The notes beneath the pieces are model-generated. The model was not told the origin of the DNA, did not search any database, and was given only the letters and a program-made list of their open reading frames with translations. The translations under genes and the position numbers were made by a program. This document shows positions 1 through 10,020 of a DNA stretch of 64,000 nucleotides, one piece after another. The number at the start of each line of letters is the position of its first letter. Within the stretch, counting starts at the first letter, position 1. The DNA comes from Gyromitra esculenta (taxonomy: Eukaryota > Ascomycota > Pezizomycetes > Pezizales > Discinaceae), in contig JBCAML010000010.1 in assembly GCA_038503075.1 (NCBI GenBank), positions 1,364,001-1,428,000 on the forward strand. The letters run 5' to 3'.

Positions 1-260
1 CAAACCAACCATTACATCTCTTGTAGGCTCTATATAAATGGTCGGTTATAGCCTATTGATTGAGAGTGATTGCACAACACTATAAGATTTTGAAAATTGT
101 AATTTTGTATGGCAATTGTGGGGGAAAAAAGGAAAATGCAACATCAAGAGGTCTCAGCTAGGCAGGTCTGAGACCAAGGCAAGACAAAAAGGTCTCCCAG
201 CCTGTTTCCTGTTGCCTATGCAACCTCCAAAGCACCCAACCTATGCAAAACCAAGGCATA
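1..260. other. AT-rich intergenic edge, no gene seen
   Basis: No convincing coding sequence. A 63-codon open frame at 116-307 has no recognisable domain and runs into the inverted-repeat element that begins near 261, so I treat it as chance. Confidence 0.5.
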
Positions 261-818
261 CTCTCAAGCCTTGGTTGCATTATAGGTCACATATAGGTAC
301 ACGCTAATCGCTTCGTGCACTATACTCCATCAGATATCACTCGATATATCATTAACCATGATTGCTAGTTTTATTTTTTTGTTAAATCATAATTTCATTG
401 TTTTAAATGGGTACAAGAATATTGCATGCACTAGAAGCTATGGCATGAACAAAATCCTTCCCATCAAACCCCCAAGTATAAAAATAAAAACGGTAGAGAA
501 ATTATTGAAAAACTAATAATTCTAAACTTCCCGTAATAGAGCATATACATAATTTATAACCAACATGGGTAGATTTTATTTTTCTCAAATTTTCGAACAA
601 ATCCTGAGAGACAGCGAGAGGTGAAAGTGAACGCGAGGGCAGAGATAATAGAATATCTGATAAAGTAGAAGAAGATAAATCGGAGCAAGCAATTTCTTTA
701 TGTGGAAAACCTGTCCTTGTTTTGGAAATAAATTCCGCAAGGGCAACTAATATTATAGTGCAAGAATTGATTAAGGTGCACCTATATGTGACCCTATAGT
801 GCAACCGAGGCCTAAGAG
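261..818. mobile_element. 558-bp long-terminal-inverted-repeat element, non-autonomous
   Basis: The left end (261 to about 325) and the reverse complement of the right end (about 750-818) match over about 64 bp at roughly 80 percent. Both contain GGTTGCA, then TATAGG, then CACATATAGGT, then TAATC, then TGCACTATA. No transposase is visible. A 117-codon minus frame (502-855) mostly overlaps the repeat and has no known motif. The left end abuts TA, the right end abuts CA, so the target duplication is unclear. The interior at 365-445 resembles 52,256-52,340, with mainly transition differences. The superfamily is not determined. Confidence 0.6.
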
Positions 819-1048
819 CAAGCCAGAAAACGGCAACCGTGTGATTTGAGACCATGTCTCATACGTCCCAGTGTGTTTTTTCCCTGGCTGTACTGACCAG
901 ATCACCGTCACCATACTTTTCAAATCCCTACTCTATGGAAGTTCATCCAATTCACAAAAACTCTCTGATCATATCAAATTCATCTAATAGAGATTGTCTG
1001 ATCAGAGTCACCTTATCAAAATTCGATCTACTCTAGGAGAGGTAGATT

Positions 1049-1436
1049 AGTGTGGTCCACGAGGCGCCTCGAGGCGAGCGGATGGGTATGTCTCGAGGCC
1101 GCTCGCACATTTGAGGGCCTGCCTCGAGCAGCTCGAGCACATGGAGGGCTGCCTCGAGTTGGCTCGAGGCAGCTCGAGAAAATAGCAGCTCTGAAGGAAC
1201 ACTAGTAGCCGGGACTGACATATAATCTCGGGCCATTCTAGCTAACCCAGGAAATCTATAGCTATTTGCTTCCCACCAATCGTCCAAACAACAATCAACT
1301 TATGATTTAACTTGAATGCTCGAGCAGCTCGAGGCGAGCAGCCACACATGCCTCGAGGCGCCTCGTGCTCGTGAGCTCCCAACCTCGTGCTAGCTCGAGT
1401 CGAGGCCTCGAGCGGCCATGCCTCGTGGACCACACT
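1049..1436 (-). mobile_element. Internally deleted hAT transposon
   Basis: The ends are perfect inverted repeats of 16 bp (AGTGTGGTCCACGAGG at 1049, its complement ending at 1436), flanked by near-identical 8-bp direct repeats GGTAGATT (1041-1048) and GGTAGACT (1439-1446), the target duplication size of hAT elements. The interior keeps the last codons of a hAT transposase on the minus strand. The subterminal zones (1061-1175 and 1318-1430) are unusually GC-rich and packed with GCCTCGAG/GCTCGAG motifs, like the transposase-binding subterminal repeats known in this superfamily. At 388 bp it cannot move alone. A full-length relative elsewhere would be needed. Confidence 0.85.
1170..1290 (-). pseudogene. 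hAT transposase C-terminal dimerisation fragment
   Basis: Reading right to left from about 1287, about 37 residues match the hAT C-terminal dimerisation signature: a WW pair, then FPGLARMARDY, then S-V-P-A-T-S-V-P-S-E with LFS following. In intact hAT transposases this block mediates oligomerisation and lies near the end of a protein of about 600-900 residues. Here everything upstream is missing and the frame runs directly into the subterminal repeats after LFSRA, so this is a relic. The apparent open frame extends to 1033, but only the first third is transposase-like. Confidence 0.85.
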
Positions 1437-1448
1437 GGGGTAGACTAG

Positions 1449-3327
1449 TAAAAAAACGGTACACGATATTCGCTTCTGACACCATAGTATAAGATTTTTC
1501 CAAACTTTAGTGTTTGCAATCGTATCGATGGTGGGAGTAAACAATTGACGTTCGTGTTCGTGAGAAAAGCATAAGATGGTAGCATGATGAAATGATTTGA
1601 GAGGGTTACCACAGAGGAGACATGCGGTAGGGCCTTGATAAGACTAAGAAGAATGAGTAGCAAGGTGGCTTTTATGAGCTCTCATTTGGTGTAGACATCC
1701 AACCACGAATTTTGTAACCGCGATTATTGGATATATATATATATATACTCACTTCCAAGTCAAGACTTTTCATTGATTTATCATGTTTCTAACTCCTCGT
1801 TAGTTACTATAGGGTTTGCTCTATATAGGGGCTCTCCTACCTACTGGCGAAGATACCCTATACCCTCGCTCCATATAGACTCGCTGACAGTATATATATA
1901 GGGCTTCTAGGCCCTTCTATAATTTTCTTTTCTCTTTCCTCTTTCATCGTTGCACTTAGATATATAGATATATTCATTACCTTCAACAGCGAATGTTGGA
2001 AAAGAGCTTTCTAATCGGGTACCGGAGATCTTAGGGGATGATGACATGAGAGAAATTTCCTGTGCTGTATGCCTGTAAAGCCTGGGCGAGCAAATCAATT
2101 AACTATCGATCTCTATTCTACTACAACGATTAGAACGTCTACATATTTATTTTTAATTAGGTGTGTTAAATAGATATCTAAATATCTCAAGCAGAGAAAT
2201 GGAATTTCTTTCACCATTCGTTTAAATTCTCCTTTTTCACTTCCTACACGTACTCAATAGGAGGATTGCAGCGAGCACGTTTAAGTAATGCTCAATAAGT
2301 AGCAAGAAATCGCTCAGGTGACTGACCAATGATCTAAGGGAGATTAGTGAAACTGTTTACAGGAATAGTATGGTCCCAAACAGAAACTCCAAACACCGGA
2401 ATGAAAGCCCTGTCTGACTCAGTAGCAGAAATAGCCCTGATTGCAAACGACGCTTTTACGCGATTGTACTATTTCGGAGATTCAATTATTACCTCGCAAT
2501 CATACGTTCATTCGCTAAAACTAAGGTTTTTGGTAGAGCTCTTTTACAACAGTCTCGATATAGGAAAGGATTGTGAGGTGAAGAATCGACTGCGAAACTA
2601 GTCCAATTGAATAGATGCCGATTTCGGCAGCTTCTCTGTCTAGTGTCTAGTAATGTGATTTTAAGAGGTTAATTTTTTAAAATAAATAAATGTTTTTCAA
2701 GTTGTAGCTAATTTTTAGACAATTATCATCTCATCAAAGCTGTGCCCTAACCAATATTATCAACATGACTTCTTTGTGCCAAAATCGAGTAAGCAGAAGT
2801 GACTAAAATTTTCAAGGGTTGACGCGGGAATCTAGAGTTCGTATACTTTTAAGAGCAATAAGACCAAGCAATTGATAGTAGTAGCAGCTATGATATATCA
2901 ACTCTTAAAATATGTCTTCAACTATGGATGATTATAGAGCTTTAGTAAAATTGATATCATAATTTAGCCTTGGTAGTGAAGGAAGGGATGTGTTCTCTAT
3001 TCACCTTCAAACGAAAGCAGTAGTATCATAGTAATTGATATTGTACATACTCTCCAAACGCAGATATTCTTAAAATTATATGATAAATATAGCAAATAGA
3101 GAGGGGAAAAAAATTTATACATCGTAAGTACGATGCTATCAAATAATACCAAACGCTCCATGTTCGACTCCAAAAAAGAAAATCTGTGCTCATAAAGGGA
3201 TAGAGGCCTTTGGTTTTTCCAGTGCAAAAATAATACCCAATGAAACTGACAAAAATAGAGAGAATGAAGAAATTATCCACTGATCAGAATCCCCCGTATT
3301 ATAACCTAAAGGCCTCATTTCATCATG
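1449..3327. other. Intergenic, AT-rich; no supported gene
   Basis: Contains an (AT)n run at 1731-1747. An 84-codon plus-strand frame at 2347-2601 has no recognisable domain and no clear splice partners; I do not call it. The final 300 bp before 3328 is probably the 3' flank of the minus-strand coiled-coil gene. Confidence 0.5.
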
Positions 3328-6300
3328 CTATTTCTTCGCCTTTTTAGACCCTAGTTTCTTCGGAAGCTTGCTTTTTCTCGTAGATTTTGAGACCTTTGTC
3401 TCCTTTAGATCTTCCTTGGGAGCATTGACCTCAAACTCAGCATCCTCAACTGCAGGCACAGATGACCCGGTTTTGGTAGCTTCGAGAGCTGTTCCAATCA
3501 ACTGGGGAGCCGCAAGTGATTCTAGCCCCAACACAACATCTTCTACCGCGTAGAGCGCTGGTAGCGGTTCGTCGGCCTGAACTTCCGTAAACCCCTCAGT
3601 AGAGGTAGTTTTGGTGAGGGTTGCATCGATAGGAGTAGCTTTTGTGGAAGAGATTTCGCTGGAGGTAGCTTCGATGATGATAGCTTCGGTAGGGGTAGCC
3701 TCGGTAGGGGTCCCAGCATCCTCGGCGATGAGGTCTACTGGCTCTTCCACGATTAAATTGCAGTCTTCGGCGAGGGTATCCGAGGTTTGCATTTCAGATT
3801 CCTGTTCCAACTGTATTCTCACTTCCATAATCCCATTTGCCTCCGATTTTGGCTCTTGTTCAACCTCAACCTCAACCCCACCCACCACAGACTCGACGGC
3901 CGATTCCTCGGGGAAGTTATTTTCAATGATGTTATCCTCTGTGATGCCGATGTCTGTGACTTGTTCCACAATGCTTCCAAACTTGCACCCATCCCCAATC
4001 TCGATCTCGACCTTGATATCCGCCTCAACTTCGGTCAGGGGCTCTGAAACTTCCCGTACCTCAACTTCCTCTGTCCTTTGGCTTTCTGTTTCGGCTTGTG
4101 CATCTTCATCACATTTAGTGTCAGCTACGAATCACTTCTTTAAAGGAACTTGGTAATAGTTACCTCCTGGCAACGCTGCTTCAAATGGGGCTACTTTCTC
4201 ATCAACTGCTGCTTCAATAGATGCCTCTTGCTGGGCGATACCCTCATTCTCTGCGAAAACTTCCACCGCCGCTACCTCGAATTCAACATCGTAATTGACA
4301 ACGTCGACTAGGGGATATTTCTGTTCAGGCTCGGCTTCAGTGGTTTCGAGGACAGCCTCGTCCACCTCTTTAAGAGCTTGTTGATCTGTGGCTTCCTCGA
4401 GCGCAACGGCTTCAATGGTTTCGAGGACAGCCTCTTCCACCTCTTTAAGAGCTTGTTGATCTGTGGCTTTCTCGAGCGCAACGGCTTCAATGGTTTCGAG
4501 GACAGCCTCTTCCACCTCTTTAAGAGCTTGTTGATCTGTGGCTTTCTCGAGCGCAACGGCTATTTCGGCCTCTCTCAAGGCTTCCTCGATTGCCTTCTCA
4601 GCCTCGTCTTCCACTTTAGATAGCTCTTGTTCCTGAGTAATGTTTTCCTCAAACGCTGAAGTCGCCATAGCATCATCTACCTCAGTGGCCACCGGCTCTT
4701 CCTTCGCTTCATCGATCGCGCTACCAAAGTCTGCCTGAGCTACACGCTCTCTGACCGTTATCGGAAGCGGCAGTTGCAGAAGATTAAGCTCGTATCTTCG
4801 GTGGAGGACTGGCAAGCAATCGGTGTAGATGGCAGTACCCTTGGAGAAAATAAGGCCGCCGTCAAGCACGGCTAGTGGTCGATGAAGAGTTGGGAGGGTA
4901 CCCTCTCTCGAGAAGACGGGAAGTAGAGGTAAAATCATAGCACGGCCGGCTGCAGCTGCCTTCAGTTGGGAGGTGAGAAGGACATTATCAAAGTATGGGC
5001 TCTGTCTCTCGTAAGAATGGCATTCCCAAGAACTGATATCTGTGTCATCCATGCTCATTGATGCCGTAATTATTTCGCGCTCCATACGTGCATAACGCCA
5101 AGTCTCGACTGCAAATTTCACAATCCGGGAGATGCCGGAGGTGATTATATCCATGTTCTTTTGATCGGCAAAAGGCTTGACATATCCAGCAATCTCCTCG
5201 ATCACACTTGAAGCAGCGACTCCCGCGTTCTTCTTAGCATTAGACGCAGTGTAGCCAGCAAGGAGGGTGTAATGTCGCCATACTGCCTCCTTTCGTGTAG
5301 ACTTCTCGCGAAGCTGGTTTGACATTGACTGGAAGAAGGTATCGGCCTTATCATATCTCTTGCCCAGCGAGAACAAGAACGGCTGAAAGATTCGGTGGCA
5401 AAGGTATTTCGAAATGATATGTTGAACATATGCCATTCGAATGAGACGGGAGGCATCGCTATTTCCAAGCATTGAAGGAAGACCCGGGGGTAATTCTGCG
5501 AGTACTTTCTGTATATAGGAGGTATACATTTAGCATATTTAGTGTCTCACGAATGGAAATGCAGTTGCTACTTACGCTTGGAGGTGAAATTGGCAAGTTT
5601 GAGAACTCGCTTGAGATATCGATAATGTCCTTAGCAAGTTTCTGGAAGGCATCGATACTATTTTAGGCACGCTCATGTCAGTCGTGGCGCGTCATATTGA
5701 ATATCGCTTGCGCTATCGAAGTGGTGTCACTCACTAAAAACAATCCCCACGAGATCGAATTTCTGACCCTTCCTCCTCTTCAGCGACCTCCTTAAGCGTC
5801 TCGACAAGTTTGTGATTATCGCCCAGCAAGCTGTTCTTGACTGTCTCAAGCTCATCGATCGTTTGCTGAAGTCTTGCCTTCTCATTCTCCCATTCATTTC
5901 TCTGCCTTTCCTTCTCCGAGATTAGGATCTCTTTATCCCCTTCAAGGGTAGCTGTCTTGTCTTCAAGTGTGGCAACAGCTCCTTCAAGCCCTATCTTCTC
6001 GCCCTGAAGTGCGGCTTTCTCGCCAAGCAAGGCAAATTTCTCATCGATAAGGGTAGTTTTTTCGACAAGAAGGGTAGAGTTCTCATCAATAAGGGTAGTC
6101 TTTTCAACAAGAAGGGTGGAATTTTCGTCGATAAGGGTGGTCTTTTCAACAAGAAGGGTAGATTTCTCATCGATAAGAGTTGCTTTTTCTCCTTCCAGGC
6201 CTGCTTTATCGGCTTCAAGTGTTACCTTGACATCCTCAAGCACCTGTTTGTCGTCCTCAAGACCCTTGATGATTTCGTCCAATCGGCTCTTTTCGTCCTT

Positions 6301-7938
6301 AAAGTCCGAGATTATCTTCTCCTTCTCCTCATCCCATTCCATCTTTGCCATTTCAAATGAACTAACCATCTCCGACTTTTCGTTCTCAAAGGATTCGTGG
6401 AGCTGGGTCTTCTGGCTTGCGAAGTCGTCTTCGATGCTTTTCTTCTCGGTGGCGAAGTCCTCTTCCATAGACAGCTTCTGTGAAGAGAAGCCCTCAGACA
6501 TTTTTTGTTTCTCGGACGCAAATTCTGCTTCCATCTTTTGTTTCCCCGTGGCAAAGATATTTTCCATGTCCTGCTTCTCTTCTACAAAGACATTTTCTAT
6601 ACCTCTCTTCTCTTCCGCAAACGCCTCTTCAATTTCCCTCACCTTCGCCGCATAACTCTCTTCGAGTTCCTTCATTTGGGCTTCATGAAGCTCTTGAAGC
6701 TCTCTCAACTTCGTTTCGTATCCGGTCTCGAGCTCCTTGACCTTGTCCGCATGAGAGGCTTCAAGATCCATCGTCTTAGCGCCGTGGGTCTCTTCAAGGG
6801 ATTTCTTCTCAGCTTCGAAAGTCTCCTCCATAGATCGCTTTTCAGCATCATGGCCTTCTACCATTGAACTCTTCTCATTGTCGTGAGCAGTGAGTGTCTC
6901 CTCTTTCCATTTCTGAAACTCTTGTTCGAGTGCCTCCCTCTCTTGGTTGAATTTCAGCTCAAATGCGACTCTCTCCTTATCTTTGATCTCGATAGAAGCG
7001 TTTAGCCTCTTGACATCGCTCTCCAAATCGGCAATCTTTCGTTTGAGGCGGTTAATCTCAGCCGTGTTCATCTGCAGATTCTGCTCCATATTTTCTTTCA
7101 AGGCTTCGAGTTGCCTTTCCTTCGTTTGCAGCTCTTCGATGTCTTTATCCTGTTCGGCAGCAATTTGGTAGTAGCGTTGAAGCTCGTCGTTGACAGCGTT
7201 GTATCGATCACATAACTGCTGTAAACTTGGAATAGAGAGGGTGAGCGAAGTGACAGCTCCTTGAGCTCTCTGGATGATGCCATCGAGATTGCTGTGGGGA
7301 TCCCCTTGAAAACCGCTAAGAGGAGGCGAGAGGCGTCCACCGTAGATCGGCCCATCATCGATCGCGTCTTCGAATGGATACATGTCAGGTCGCGAGGGTC
7401 CCATCTCACTAGGTGCATGGCTTGCATAACCTTGACTACTGATCCGACGAACAAGCTCGCTGCCGCCTTGATACCGGAGAGCAAAGGAAGGCCTGCGGCT
7501 TTGGGGTTGTTGCATATGGGCCGAATTTGGGGCCGTTGGAGGATATTGTCCACCATATTGATCTGAACGTCTTTCTGGATAGTCTCGAGGAATGTTTATG
7601 GGCCTGGGGGGCTGGTAATTAGAAACATGGGGTAACTGTTGATGGTGTTGATAGTACGACGGATACGCATTCGTGGTTGGAGGTGTTGTCTGATGAGGAG
7701 GTGTGGGAGGATACTGCCCATGGTGAGAATATCGAGGAGGGTATGTTGGGGAACGAGAGCCAGATTTCATCATCCTGATAGGCTCCGGGAGCGGAGCCAA
7801 GTTTTCCGAGGGAGTTTGTGAGATTGACGATTCCATCATTGGGGGCTCGGGGGCTCTAGGTAGGGCCGATGGTCGAGGACTAGTTGACTCATCGAGGGTG
7901 ATCTGTGCAGGACGCGGAGCAGCTGACGCAGAAGACAT
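3328..7938 (-). CDS. Large coiled-coil protein, ascomycete-type, unknown function (4 exons)
   Basis: I model exons 7938-5735, 5657-5576, 5508-4164 and 4103-3328, about 1468 residues. The introns are 77, 67 and 60 nt with GTGAGT, GTAAGT and GTAACT donors and CTGAC-, CTAAA- and CTGAC-like branch sites; all phases match. The start ATG at 7938 opens a proline-rich, disordered N-terminus (residues 1-215). A long heptad-like coiled coil follows (about 225-735), including a 14-residue repeat built on TTLIDENSTLLVEK. A non-repetitive, probably globular helical segment follows (about 736-990). Then comes an acidic tail with three 25-residue repeats (about 1079-1156) and a lysine-rich C-terminus ending KKAKK. 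The size and coiled coil suggest a structural or scaffold role, but I know no assigned function. It could also be two proteins if the third intron is not removed. Confidence 0.82.
4330..4560 (-). repeat. 75-bp tandem repeat, three copies, coding
   Basis: A 75-bp unit occurs three times (the word GCTTGTTGATCTGTGGCTT recurs near 4376, 4451 and 4526), encoding 25-residue acidic units containing ATDQQALKEVEEAVLET. The copies are nearly identical at the DNA level, so the array is recent and likely to vary in copy number between strains. Confidence 0.9.
6030..6185 (-). repeat. 42-bp tandem repeat inside the coiled coil
   Basis: About three and a half copies of a 42-bp unit encode the 14-residue period TTLIDENSTLLVEK at about residues 585-636. 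Fourteen residues are two heptads, so gain or loss of a unit keeps the coiled-coil register. Confidence 0.85.
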
Positions 7939-9887
7939 CCCGTTCGATAGCTGGCTTTTCCGGGAGAATTTGACAGGCGAGATTGAGCGTTTTCAATGGT
8001 AGCTCGGCCAGCAGTTTTCTTTTTCTCCTACAGAGATTATATAGTTAGATATCTGGGTAAATCTATATCTTCTGATTGGTGGAATGGTGGGCTATATATA
8101 TCGTGCGCTGAAGAGCGGGGAGCAATTTGATGGGAGAAGGCTGAGTGATTGGCGGTGAAACAACAGGTTAAAATATTTTTGAAGTATTCGGGGAGCTTAC
8201 CAGAAAAGAAGGAACACAGAGAGATCTTATTCTCAGATTTTTTAACTTCACTTGAAGATTTTGTTGTGAGCTGTGAGCTGTGACGAAAGACTAGAGGAAG
8301 CCGTGGTCTCCAAAGTCAGTCTATATACCCACAACCATAACATGAAAGTGATTGCGATTTTAGAGAGATCTCCAGAGCGGGGAAGAGGGAAAATTCGTGA
8401 GTAAGAAGCAAATGTATCCCAGGGCGTGAGAACATACAGCGCCAAGCTGACAGGCGTTTTTTCAAGAGCGGGGTGTGGGGTACCTGCTTACCTGAATATG
8501 CAAATAGTCCGTAACTCTTGGTCTATTCCGGCATTAAGAATTAATAACTCGAGCTAAGGGCATATCATGAAGGGGGAAAAAGAAAGTTCCATTACAAAAT
8601 GCACCAGAATACTAGTAATTGCTCGTGCTTTCAGATGGTGTGATCTGAAAGATGCCGTCTGTATAATGGCCGCAATGGTGATTAGCAGGACGATATGTAA
8701 ATGGGGGAAGGTCGCGGGGGTTTATATGAAAATAATTTCTTGAGAAACATAGGATGAGGGCGCAAGATGATTCGGAGAAACCCCAAAAATAATCCAGATG
8801 GCGATATCGTATTGGAAATGGAACGGAATCAAGCAGGGGAAGAGGGTGGGGGAAGTGCACTGATCTTCACAGGAGAGAGAGCGCCATCTTCTCTACCTAC
8901 AGGATAAGACTGCTGCTTCTGCTTCTGCTTCTGCATATATCGTACCTTAGTGTTGACGGGGGGTGTACTTGCGCTGTATTGCCGGCTGATGATGTAATTA
9001 TGCTTATTATCGCTGCCTTTATTTTATTTTTCTCCCTTCCAATGCACAATAAAAGTCGAGAAGTGGGTGAAAAAAAACACGTACTTGAAGGAAGGCTTCA
9101 GATGACGAAACAAATATATTACCAGCATATGGGATGCAGAAGCAAAACGCGTGGATGAATTTCACGAGTGAAAGATTTCCGAATGTAATTATTCGCTAAC
9201 TGGCTCCATCGAGGAAAAAGGCGGGAAAAATAACAGGGCCTCACTGAGAGAATTCGAGAGGATGAGCAAGTCTGCTCAAGGTGCACAGTAAGACTGTCGG
9301 AACCCGCGTTTAGCAGTGGAAACGCGGCCATTGCCGGACCTCTACTAAGTCCACATTGCTATCAGTGGTCCGGGTTTCATGAGTCCGTAGCATAACGCAA
9401 TAGAAAGTTCAGAAAATATTTTACGAGAAAAGGATGATTAGCTGTTGTGTTATCAATTTGCCCACAGTTGCATAAACGCTGCAGCAGTGGAGTTGAGTAG
9501 CAGATGCCTGCAACATGTATGTACATGTAGCTTCCCACCCAAAGGTTCGCGGGATCAGCGCTTGAAACGTTGCCCTAGGTGTCTGCCCTACCTACTATCT
9601 TCTCTTCTCTTCTTCTCCTCGCAATGCTTACCTGCATACCCGCCCTCAGCCAATTCAAGCGACGGGCACTCGAATATATGACCCTCGATATTACTTTTGT
9701 AAATGGCTACATTCGGTTTGTGAGAGCAGACCATCGACTTCTAGAGATCAATAACCTCGTGACAAAATCTCCCACTTGGTAGGAATCAGAGAAGTAGTTT
9801 GAACGTGCTGCGGTGGCCTTTTAGAGATTGCGAGTGAAAAATAAACAATTTCCTCGCTAAGTTTGTAAATCAACCTAAAGAGATCTA
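7939..9887. other. Upstream region of the coiled-coil gene, then intergenic
   Basis: 7939 to about 8500 is the likely promoter and 5' leader of the minus-strand gene; a TATATATAT run at 8093-8101 could be a core promoter element. From 8500 to 9887 I see no gene. Short frames at 8612-8860, 9119-9331 and 9445-9681 lack domains and splice context. Confidence 0.45.
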
Positions 9888-10020
9888 CTCACAATAGGCA
9901 TAAAGAACCCGAAAATGCAAATGGGAGTCAACCAACCAAGTCGTGTATGTGCTGGATTGGAGTGAACCAAAAACCATTGCTAGCAAAAATCACTTTCGGG
10001 TTCTTTATGCCTGTTGCGAG
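9888..10020. mobile_element. 133-bp TA-flanked MITE (family 1, copy A)
   Basis: The ends form a roughly 29-bp inverted repeat, CTCACAATAGGCATAAAG at left against CTCGCAACAGGCATAAAG read from the right, both continuing into AACCCGAAA. TA lies immediately outside both ends (9886-9887 and 10021-10022), the target site of Tc1/mariner-like elements. The interior is about two-thirds identical to the second copy at 19,920-20,050, so this is a true family. No coding capacity. Confidence 0.85.

Noticed and set aside
4132..4134. In-frame TGA between two same-frame segments, possible stop-codon readthrough
   Set aside because: The following bases (TTC) are not a known strong readthrough context, while a 60-nt intron with GTAACT donor, CTGAC branch and AG acceptor removes the stop and keeps the frame.
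3611..4156. 181-codon plus-strand frame
   Set aside because: It is antisense to the low-complexity acidic tail of the coiled-coil gene; composition explains it.
6116..6655. 179-codon plus-strand frame rich in Ser/Phe
   Set aside because: Mirror of the coiled-coil repeats on the opposite strand.
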